DNA from: an uncultured Lachnospiraceae bacterium
GTDB lineage: Bacteria > Bacillota > Clostridia > Lachnospirales > Lachnospiraceae
Direction of reading: 5' to 3'
DNA length: 9,648 bases
NCBI GenBank assembly: GCA_947068385.1
Contig: CAMTBF010000108.1
Span: 1-9,648, forward strand
In this document: positions 1 to 5,880 of the stretch, piece after piece
How positions within the stretch are numbered: position 1 is the first letter of the stretch
How the letters are laid out: each line of letters starts with the position of its first letter
Program-made: the position numbers and the translations under genes
Notes under the pieces: model-generated
Database searches by the model: none
What the model was told of the DNA's origin: nothing
The model's input: only the letters and a program-made list of their open reading frames with translations

Positions 1-1221
1 GACATGATTTATAACGAAGGCGTGCTGATAGACGACTGGAATGTCTATGCGGACAAGATTCCCTCTGTGCTGAAGAATATGGGCGAGGATCAGATCGGGT
101 ATTACACCACGGAGGACGGAAAGCTGAGGGCTCTGGGCGGGATGCCGGGAGGTCAGATCTGGTCGTTCATGATCAGGCAGGACTGGCTGGACAACCTGAA
201 TCTGGAAATGCCCACCAATCCGGATGAACTGCTGGAGGTCATGAAAGCTTTCACGTTTAACGACCCTGACGGGAACGGCGTGGACGATACCTACGGCTTC
301 ACGTCGGCCGGAGGAGGCGAGGGAATCGGCGAGTTGGCGAATCTGGTGCTGATGTATGGAAATCCTGATTTCTATGTCACGGATGACAACCAGGTGAGCC
401 ATCCGATTTTGGACGGAGCCTATAAAGAGTTCTTGGATTTCGCGAAGAAGATGGTAGATGAAAAGGTGATCGATCCGGACTGGTATACAGTGGGCTGGCA
501 AGACAGGAAACCCAATCTGTTCAAGGGAATCTACGGTGTCTGCTGGTATCCGCCTGAAGCCCTGATGATGGAGACCGCGGGGGGCGGAGGGGACGAGTCT
601 CTGGCCACCGGATGGACCGTCATGGACATGTGCGGCGGAAAGCTGCCGGCGCTTGACCTGCTCTCTGATACGCCTCGCTCCGTATCCGCAGCTACGGCTG
701 AGGACAGCGCAAAGATGGACATCATATGTGACTTTCTGGAGAAGACCGCAGGGCTCAGCGACGATTACCTGAATATCCGCTTCGGGGCAGGAGGAATCGA
801 TGGGGATACGATGGGATACGTGAGAAATGCAGATGGCTCTGTCTACGCCTGGCAGGACGACTTTGACAATACCGTGTTCGGCTCGAGCAATGCCTGTGAA
901 TGGGGACACGCGGTCGTGTCATATCCGGTGGAGCTGACAGTGGGGTCTACGGAGCAGGTGGATATCTGGACAGAGAGGGCCATGGAGATGAAGAGCCAGC
1001 TCATGGGCACGGATCGCTGGGCGATAGATTACCGTTTCCTGAACCCGGATTCCACAGTGAAGGCGGAAGCGGACAATGTGAAAAATCAGTTCACCAGCAG
1101 GTACATTCTGGGCGAGACAGACGACTACGATGGTTTCGTGGAGGAATGGAAAGAAGCCGGAGGACAGGAGCTGCTGGAGGATGCCGAGAAGACATTTAAG
1201 AAATATGGCCTGATGGAGTAG
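1..1221 (+). CDS. Extracellular solute-binding protein of a sugar ABC transporter (5' end missing)
   Basis: This reading frame is open from the first base, so the gene begins outside the window; 406 C-terminal residues are seen. It reads as a family 1 extracellular solute-binding protein of the large lipoprotein type (LipO/YtcQ-like) that delivers oligosaccharides to an ABC permease. Supporting signs are the segment around residues 40-70 (WSFMIRQDWLDNL then MPTNPDELLEVMKAF), a DPDGNGVDD loop at about residues 88-96 typical of these proteins and resembling a calcium loop, and aromatic-rich stretches likely to stack on sugars. Such proteins usually have about 500-560 residues, so roughly the first 100-150, including the lipoprotein signal peptide, are missing here. 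The ATG at position 4 is only an internal Met. The GH127 gene follows after a hairpin, suggesting an arabinose-containing ligand. The family is well supported; the ligand is inferred from the neighbour only. Confidence 0.88.
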   Translation, partial: DMIYNEGVLIDDWNVYADKIPSVLKNMGEDQIGYYTTEDGKLRALGGMPGGQIWSFMIRQDWLDNLNLEMPTNPDELLEVMKAFTFNDPDGNGVDDTYGFTSAGGGEGIGELANLVLMYGNPDFYVTDDNQVSHPILDGAYKEFLDFAKKMVDEKVIDPDWYTVGWQDRKPNLFKGIYGVCWYPPEALMMETAGGGGDESLATGWTVMDMCGGKLPALDLLSDTPRSVSAATAEDSAKMDIICDFLEKTAGLSDDYLNIRFGAGGIDGDTMGYVRNADGSVYAWQDDFDNTVFGSSNACEWGHAVVSYPVELTVGSTEQVDIWTERAMEMKSQLMGTDRWAIDYRFLNPDSTVKAEADNVKNQFTSRYILGETDDYDGFVEEWKEAGGQELLEDAEKTFKKYGLME

Positions 1222-1228
1222 CTAAGGC

Positions 1229-1275
1229 GAAAGGCAGATGGGGGAAGGTGCTGTTTCATCGCCCATCTGCCTTTT
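1229..1275 (+). terminator. Strong intergenic hairpin (terminator or attenuator) between binding protein and GH127
   Basis: A perfect 13-bp inverted repeat pairs 1230-1242 (AAAGGCAGATGGG) with 1262-1274 (CCCATCTGCCTTT), plus a G-U pair outside it. The loop is 19 nt and the right arm ends in TTTT. It begins 8 nt after the binding-protein stop. The A-tract/T-tract layout fits an intrinsic terminator, perhaps partial, that would lower GH127 expression relative to the abundant binding protein. It could equally be a 3' stability hairpin on a processed transcript. The hairpin covers the ATG at 1238, which argues against that start for the next gene. Confidence 0.7.
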
Positions 1276-1298
1276 CTGCACACGAAAGGAATATCAAA

Positions 1299-1303
1299 AG
1301 GAG
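1299..1303 (+). promoter_or_regulatory. Ribosome binding site deciding the GH127 start
   Basis: AGGAG (inside AAAAGGAG, 1296-1303) lies 9 nt before the ATG at 1313. It directly abuts the ATG at 1304, which is too close to serve it. The upstream ATG at 1238 is inside the hairpin and has no such site. Confidence 0.75.
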
Positions 1304-1312
1304 ATGAGAGAG

Positions 1313-3340
1313 ATGGAAGATAGAGAATACAGCAGTCCTGTTCCTTTGGGCAGGACACATGTCACGGACGCATTCTGGGAGCAGGAGATGGAACTGGTGA
1401 GGAGGGAAGTCATCCCTTACCAGTGGAAGGCGCTGAACGACCAGATTCCTGATGCGGAGCCCAGCTACTGTATGCATAATTTCAAGGTCGCAGGGAAGAT
1501 GAATGTCAGGAGGAAAGAGCTTGGAAAAGAATATGTGCCGGTGAAATGGCCGCTTGATTCCTCCTGTCACCCGGAGGACAGGGACCATATGGAGGACCGG
1601 TTCTACGGTAATCGGTTTCAGGACAGCGATTTCTTCAAGTGGATTGAGGCTGCGGCGTATTCCCTGGCCCAACATCCGGATCCGGAACTGGAGAAGACGG
1701 TGGACGAGGCGGTCGCTGCCGTGTGTGCGGCCCAGCTCGAGAACGGGTATCTGGATACGTACTACATCATAAACGATATGGACTATATTTTCACGAACCT
1801 GCGGGACAACCATGAGCTGTACTGTTTCGGGCACCTGACGGAAGCGGCGGTGGCCTACTATCAGGCAACGGGGAAAGACAGGCTTCTGCAGGCAGCCAGA
1901 AAATATGCGGATTATATCGATTCCTGCTTCGGCCCGGAGGAGGGCAAGAAGAAAGGGTATCCCGGCCATGAGCTGGCGGAGCTGGCGCTGGTGCGCCTCT
2001 ATGAGCAGACCGGCGATGAGAGATACTTGAAGCTGAGCCGTTTCTTCATAGAGCAGAGGGGCACGAGGCCGTATTACTATGACCAGGAGCATCCGGAGAC
2101 CGTGGAGAAAGGCAGGGAAGGAGATATCAGACACTGGTACTATCAGGCGCATCTGCCGGTACGCGAGCAGAAAGAGGCAGTGGGCCATGCAGTCCGTGCG
2201 GTCTATCTGTATTCCGGCATGGCGGATGTGGCGCGCCTGACAGGAGACGAGTCGCTCTACAAAGCCTGCGTGACGCTCTGGGAAAATATCACGAGAGAGA
2301 AAATGTACATCACGGGAGGGATCGGAGCCAACAGCCTTGGGGAAATCTTTTCCTACAATTATGACCTTCCCAATGACACCGCTTATGCGGAGAGCTGCGC
2401 CGCAATCGGTCTGGTCTTCTTCGCAAGGAGGATGCTGGAGATAAAAGCGGAGAGCCGGTTCGCTGATGTAATGGAAAGAGCGCTCTACAACGGAATCCTC
2501 AGCGGCATGGCGCTGGACGGAAAGAGCTTCTTCTACGTAAATCCGCTGGAATGTGTCCCGGAGGCCTGTCATAAGGATACGCGGAAACGCCATGTAAAGC
2601 CGGTGCGGCAGAAATGGTTCGGCTGTGCCTGCTGCCCGCCTAATATCGCCAGGACATTGAGCTCCATCGCGTCCTATGCCTATACAGAATCGGCGGACAC
2701 CCTGTACGTGCATCTGTATATGGGGAGCGTGGTGGAAAAAGAATTCGCCGGCAGAAAGGCCGAAATCCATGTGACTTCCGGATTCCCATGGGACGGAAAA
2801 GTGGCTCTGGAAGTGAAGGCGGAGAAAGAGGCGGAATTCACGATCGCTTTCCGCATTCCGGGGTGGTGCGATTCTTACATGGTGAACGGAGCGCCCGGGG
2901 AGATGGAAGGCGGGAATGTCAGGGATGGCTATCTGTATGTAAGACGGACATGGAAGGACGGTGACCGTCTGGAGCTGGAATTCCCTATGAAAGTGCGCAT
3001 CATGGCAGCAGACCCAAGAGTGCGGGAAGATATCGGAAAGGTAGCCGTGACGAGAGGGCCTGTCGTATACTGCATGGAAGAGGCGGACAACGGGGCCGAT
3101 CTGCATCTGTACCGCCTTGCGGAGAAGCCGGAGCCCGAAGAACATATGACAGAGAAGGTGGGCGTGCCGGTGATGGGCGTATCCACTAAGGCGCTGCGGA
3201 TGAAGGTACGGGAAACAAATGAATTATATTCGGAATACCAAAAACCAGAATACGAGGAAACGGTTGTGGAATGGATTCCGTACTACACTTGGGCGAATCG
3301 TGGGGAAGGCGAGATGCAGGTCTTTCTCAGAGCTGAGTAA
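1313..3340 (+). CDS. GH127 beta-L-arabinofuranosidase family glycoside hydrolase (DUF1680)
   Basis: The product (675 residues from the chosen start) belongs to glycoside hydrolase family 127, whose founding member HypBA1 of Bifidobacterium longum (about 658 residues) removes terminal beta-L-arabinofuranose from arabino-oligosaccharides. The active site is present: Glu344 in GGIGANSLGE, Glu360 and Cys362 in YAESCA, and Cys438, Cys440 and Cys441 in FGCACCPPN. The 16-residue gap between the two Glu matches HypBA1 (Glu322, Glu338); a Cys of the CC pair is the nucleophile and the others bind zinc. The order is a short N-terminal strand region (PVPLGRTHVTDAFW), an alpha/alpha barrel to about residue 450, and beta-sandwich domains (GFPWDGKVALEVK onward). 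There is no signal peptide, so it should act on imported sugar in the cytoplasm. The start at 1313 is set by AGGAG; a frame open from 1238 would add 25 residues unlike the family. The family is certain; the substrate is less so, since some members cleave other pectin sugars such as aceric acid. Confidence 0.93.
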   Translation: MEDREYSSPVPLGRTHVTDAFWEQEMELVRREVIPYQWKALNDQIPDAEPSYCMHNFKVAGKMNVRRKELGKEYVPVKWPLDSSCHPEDRDHMEDRFYGNRFQDSDFFKWIEAAAYSLAQHPDPELEKTVDEAVAAVCAAQLENGYLDTYYIINDMDYIFTNLRDNHELYCFGHLTEAAVAYYQATGKDRLLQAARKYADYIDSCFGPEEGKKKGYPGHELAELALVRLYEQTGDERYLKLSRFFIEQRGTRPYYYDQEHPETVEKGREGDIRHWYYQAHLPVREQKEAVGHAVRAVYLYSGMADVARLTGDESLYKACVTLWENITREKMYITGGIGANSLGEIFSYNYDLPNDTAYAESCAAIGLVFFARRMLEIKAESRFADVMERALYNGILSGMALDGKSFFYVNPLECVPEACHKDTRKRHVKPVRQKWFGCACCPPNIARTLSSIASYAYTESADTLYVHLYMGSVVEKEFAGRKAEIHVTSGFPWDGKVALEVKAEKEAEFTIAFRIPGWCDSYMVNGAPGEMEGGNVRDGYLYVRRTWKDGDRLELEFPMKVRIMAADPRVREDIGKVAVTRGPVVYCMEEADNGADLHLYRLAEKPEPEEHMTEKVGVPVMGVSTKALRMKVRETNELYSEYQKPEYEETVVEWIPYYTWANRGEGEMQVFLRAE

Positions 3341-3385
3341 GTGAGAGGAGCTCGCAAGGAATGAGGGAAACATAGGTTTGCAATT

Positions 3386-3418
3386 CAGCCCGGGGACAGA
3401 AGATATCCCGGGCTGTTT
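3386..3418 (+). terminator. Intrinsic terminator after GH127
   Basis: A 9-bp GC-rich stem pairs CAGCCCGGG (3386-3394) with CCCGGGCTG (3407-3415) across a 12-nt loop, followed by TTT. Outer GCAA/TTGC bases (3380-3383 and 3417-3420) could extend it. The T-tract is short, but the position 46 nt after the GH127 stop fits the end of the glycan operon. Confidence 0.75.
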
Positions 3419-3618
3419 GCGTCTCATAAAAAGAATCTGTTCTGGACATTCTAAATAAATAGGGATTCCCTTAGCGGCCGGAATGTGGTATTCTGTATTT
3501 GGAATTAGGCAAGGGGTATCGCAGGGCGAGAGGCTGATTCCTATATAAAATCGGATTGTCTCCACCACAGGGTCTTAATGAACTGGACGGTGGAGGATAA
3601 GGTGAATGGGAGGAACGA
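3419..3618 (+). promoter_or_regulatory. Leader region of the motor operon (weak promoter candidate)
   Basis: These 200 AT-richer bases separate the GH127 terminator from the channel gene and must hold its promoter if the operon is independent. A -10-like TATAAA lies at 3544-3549, but no good -35 sits 16-18 nt before it. Further down, CTCCACC (3560-3566) and GGTGGAG (3589-3595) form a 7-bp inverted repeat with a 22-nt spacer, just before GGGAGG (3608-3613), the ribosome binding site 5 nt before the ATG at 3619. The repeat could be an operator or an RNA hairpin controlling translation. No known operator was recognised. Confidence 0.35.
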
Positions 3619-4788
3619 ATGAAAAGCAGATTATTTTATGGTCTATTTATTGTCTACGCTGCCATGGTGGCGTTCGTGCTGAGCATCAACGGTGTCTTTA
3701 CCGGAGGAATCGAATCCGTCAGCAACCTGGTCATCAATGGGGTCTTCCTAGGGATAATCGGCATCCTGTTCGTGATCTCAGCGGCCAGCTTCATGCGGCT
3801 GAACCGCATGACGGACGAGCTGGAGGATGCGGCGAAGGACCTGCGGGAGGCCTATAAAAAGGCGGGGAACCAGAATGTCTGGAGCGAGCTGGAGAAGGAC
3901 AAGGACTTCTTCGAGGAGGAGAACCTGAAGAAAGCCTTCACCAGGTTCCTGCAGCAGATGAACAGCAGCCGCATCGGAAAAAGGTATGCGGGCAGCTGCG
4001 ACATCGAGGACTATATCAACGAGGAGCTTCTGGACAGGGTGGGCAGCAGCCATTACAATTCCGCCATCTCCGGGACCATGACCGGACTGGGCATCCTGGG
4101 CACCTTCATCGGCCTGTCCCTGGGCCTGGGGTCCTTCAGCGGGGACGACATCTACACCATCTCCGACAATGTAGGTCCCCTGCTGTCCGGGATGAAGGTG
4201 GCGTTCCACACCTCGGTGTACGGCATCATCTTCTCCCTGATATTCAACTTCGTCTACCGCAGCATCATGGCGGATGCTTACGGAAAGCTGAGCTATTTCC
4301 TCAGCGCCTACAGGCAGTACGCCGCGCCGCCCATCAGTTCCGGCGATGAGAACACCGCCGCCATGCTGGTGTACCAGGCCAACCAGGCAAACTATATGAA
4401 GGAGCTCCTGGAGCTGGAGCGGGGCCAGGCAAGGGAGCAGGCCAGGCAGTTGGAGCAGATGGCCCAGAACTTCATGGATAAGCTCCAGTCCCTGATGGGA
4501 ACCGAGTTTCGGGAGCTGGGCGCCGCGCTGCAGCTCACGTCCCAGGCCCAGGCCCAGGGCGCGGAGACCGGCAGCCGGCTCCTGGAGGCGGTGGAGGCCC
4601 TGACCCAGTCCAACCGGAGCATGCAGGAGAACATGACGCAGATGCTGAAGCGCCAGGAAGCCCTGGCCCAGGAGCTGGAGCAGCAGAAGCGCAGACTGGA
4701 GACGGCCTGTGAGGAGATCAGCCGGGACGTGAGCAGCCAGCTGTATACTTTTCAGCAGATGAGGACTTTGTATGATGACGAAAAATAG
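3619..4788 (+). CDS. MotA/ExbB/ZorA-like ion-channel motor subunit with coiled-coil tail
   Basis: The 389-residue product has the layout of the channel-forming subunit of an ion-driven membrane motor. Hydrophobic helices lie at about residues 4-24 and 36-58, and again at about 149-171 (SGTMTGLGILGTFIGLSLGL) and 194-213 (VAFHTSVYGIIFSLIFNFVY). Between the pairs is a charged cytoplasmic region. The third and fourth helices carry polar pore-type residues Thr162 and Ser199, 37 positions apart, the same spacing as the Thr147/Ser184 pair I recall for E. coli ZorA. After residue 230 comes a Gln/Glu/Leu-rich helical tail of about 150 residues, resembling the intracellular ZorA tail but much shorter than that of E. 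coli ZorA. It overlaps the next gene by 17 bases, so the two are translationally coupled. GGGAGG at 3608-3613 supports the start. The MotA/TolQ/ExbB superfamily is clear; ZorA-like is the best sub-assignment given the tail and the MotB/OmpA partner, but the function is unproven. Confidence 0.85.
   Translation: MKSRLFYGLFIVYAAMVAFVLSINGVFTGGIESVSNLVINGVFLGIIGILFVISAASFMRLNRMTDELEDAAKDLREAYKKAGNQNVWSELEKDKDFFEEENLKKAFTRFLQQMNSSRIGKRYAGSCDIEDYINEELLDRVGSSHYNSAISGTMTGLGILGTFIGLSLGLGSFSGDDIYTISDNVGPLLSGMKVAFHTSVYGIIFSLIFNFVYRSIMADAYGKLSYFLSAYRQYAAPPISSGDENTAAMLVYQANQANYMKELLELERGQAREQARQLEQMAQNFMDKLQSLMGTEFRELGAALQLTSQAQAQGAETGSRLLEAVEALTQSNRSMQENMTQMLKRQEALAQELEQQKRRLETACEEISRDVSSQLYTFQQMRTLYDDEK
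4761..4765 (+). promoter_or_regulatory. Internal ribosome binding site of the stator-like gene
   Basis: GAGGA lies within the end of the channel gene, 6 nt before the ATG at 4772. A second in-frame ATG follows at once at 4775 (9 nt spacing), so the protein may begin at either Met. This supports translational coupling. Confidence 0.55.
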
Positions 4789-5719
4789 GAAAAAGAGAAG
4801 AGAGGCCTTCGAGGAGCACAGCTACTGGCAGTCCTACTCCGACATGATGGCGGCGCTGCTGCTGATATTCGTGCTGATCATCGCCATCACCCTGGCCATC
4901 TACCGCCAGAAGACCGTGGATCTGGAGCAGTCCCAGAACAGCCTGGGCATTGCCAGGCAGGAACTGGAGGACGCGAAGAAGGACCTGGAGGATGCAAGGG
5001 CGGACCTGGAGGAGTACAGGGCGGCCATTGAGAAATCCAATCAGGAGCTGGCAAACTCCCTGGCGGAGCTCCAGCAGGCCTATGCGGATGCCGCCCTGAC
5101 CAAGGACGAGTTGAACAAGGCTTATCTGGAGATCGAGAACGCCAGGAACGAGCTGACGGCCACCCAAAAGGAGCTGCAGGACATCGTGGGCATCCGGACG
5201 GACATCATCGGGGCCCTGCAGTCCGCCTTCAACAATTCGGCCATGAGCGTGGATGCCCAGACCGGATCCATCACCTTTTCCTCGGACGTGCTGTTCCGGT
5301 ACAACAGCGCCGCCCTGTCCGATGACAGCCGCAGCACCCTGCAGGAGATCATCCCCATGTACCTGGATGTGCTGATGCAGGACCAGTTCCGGGAGTATAT
5401 CGCGGAGATCATCATCGAGGGCCATACGGACACCGACGGCACCTACGAGTCCAACATGGAGCTGTCCTACAACAGGGCCTACTCCGTGGCGAAATTCTGC
5501 ATGGATCCGAAGAACGGCCTCACCGAGGACAAGATAGCGCAGCTAAAGAGCATCCTCACCGTCAATGGCCGCTCCTTCAGCCAGCCGATTTACGCCACGG
5601 ACGCCCAGGGGAACCCCACGGATCAGGTGGACATGGCGGCATCCCGGCGGGTGGAGATCAAGTTCCGGCTCAAGGAGGACGAGATGATCGAGAAGATTGA
5701 GGAAGTGTTGAGGCAATAG
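4772..5719 (+). CDS. MotB/ZorB-like peptidoglycan-binding motor subunit with long coiled-coil stalk
   Basis: The 315-residue product has the order expected of the MotB/ZorB partner of the preceding channel. A basic cytoplasmic N-terminus (KNRKKRR) leads to one membrane helix at about residues 24-43, preceded by WQSYSD; Asp24 at its start matches the ion-carrying Asp of MotB, ExbD and ZorB. Residues 51-141 form thirteen consecutive heptads with Leu or Ile first (Ala once) and mostly Ala, Ser or Thr fourth, a coiled-coil stalk continuous with the membrane helix. An OmpA-type domain follows (about 145-305): LFRYNSAAL near 173, GHTDTDG at 217-223, then Asn228, LS at 231-232 and Arg235. Asp220 and Arg235, 15 apart, match the OmpA residues that hold the diaminopimelate of peptidoglycan; SRRVEIKF closes the fold. 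It is longer than E. coli ZorB (about 250) because of the stalk. It should anchor the motor to the cell wall. The domain assignment is strong; the role is inferred. Confidence 0.88.
   Translation: MMTKNRKKRREAFEEHSYWQSYSDMMAALLLIFVLIIAITLAIYRQKTVDLEQSQNSLGIARQELEDAKKDLEDARADLEEYRAAIEKSNQELANSLAELQQAYADAALTKDELNKAYLEIENARNELTATQKELQDIVGIRTDIIGALQSAFNNSAMSVDAQTGSITFSSDVLFRYNSAALSDDSRSTLQEIIPMYLDVLMQDQFREYIAEIIIEGHTDTDGTYESNMELSYNRAYSVAKFCMDPKNGLTEDKIAQLKSILTVNGRSFSQPIYATDAQGNPTDQVDMAASRRVEIKFRLKEDEMIEKIEEVLRQ
4922..5026 (+). repeat. Five in-frame 21-nt heptad units, three of them near-identical
   Basis: Five consecutive 21-base units each begin with CTG and encode one heptad of the stalk (LEQSQNS, LGIARQE, LEDAKKD, LEDARAD, LEEYRAA). 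The units at 4964-4984, 4985-5005 and 5006-5026 all begin CTGGAGGA and are the most alike in DNA. They look like duplicated heptads rather than independent coding of a coil. Confidence 0.65.
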
Positions 5720-5741
5720 GCGTTTCTCACAGGCATATAGC

Positions 5742-5772
5742 ACGGCCCGGGGGTGGTCTCCGGGCTGTTTTT
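5742..5772 (+). terminator. Intrinsic terminator closing the motor operon
   Basis: A stem of about 10 bp pairs 5743-5752 (CGGCCCGGGG) with 5758-5767 (CTCCGGGCTG), with two G-U pairs and a 5-nt loop, followed by TTTTT at 5768-5772. It starts 22 nt after the stator-like stop codon and separates this operon from clpB. Confidence 0.88.
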
Positions 5773-5816
5773 AACGTTAGTTTGTGTATTTTTTATAGAA
5801 ATTTATGGTTTGTTTA

Positions 5817-5844
5817 TTGATTTTGGCAGAGATGGTGTTATATT
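5817..5844 (+). promoter_or_regulatory. Candidate sigma-A promoter of clpB
   Basis: In the AT-rich stretch after the terminator, TTGATT (5817-5822) and TATATT (5839-5844) are 16 nt apart. An alternative pair is TTGGCA (5823-5828) and GATATA (5846-5851), 17 nt apart. Neither the CIRCE inverted repeat nor the GGTCAAA tandem of CtsR was seen nearby, so heat-shock control by HrcA or CtsR is not evident. A ribosome binding site, GGAGG at 5871-5875, lies 5 nt before the ATG. Confidence 0.5.
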
Positions 5845-5880
5845 GGATATAGAACAGATAAGGAAGAGAGGGAGGCAGAC

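Noticed and set aside
1256..3145. Long open frame on the - strand opposite GH127 (about 629 codons)
   Set aside because: It is the mirror of a clearly conserved GH127 gene with active-site motifs on the + strand. Its translation is rich in His, Arg and Pro with no recognisable domain.
3443..3457. TGGACA as a -35 element for the motor operon
   Set aside because: The only TA-rich candidate for a -10 (TAAATA) begins 3 nt later, and nothing suitable lies 16-18 nt downstream.
3619..5719. Flagellar MotAB or Tol/Exb energy transducer
   Set aside because: There are no motility, TonB, TolA or outer-membrane genes in the window. The coiled-coil tail and long stalk fit ZorAB-like architecture better. 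Full exclusion needs a tree.
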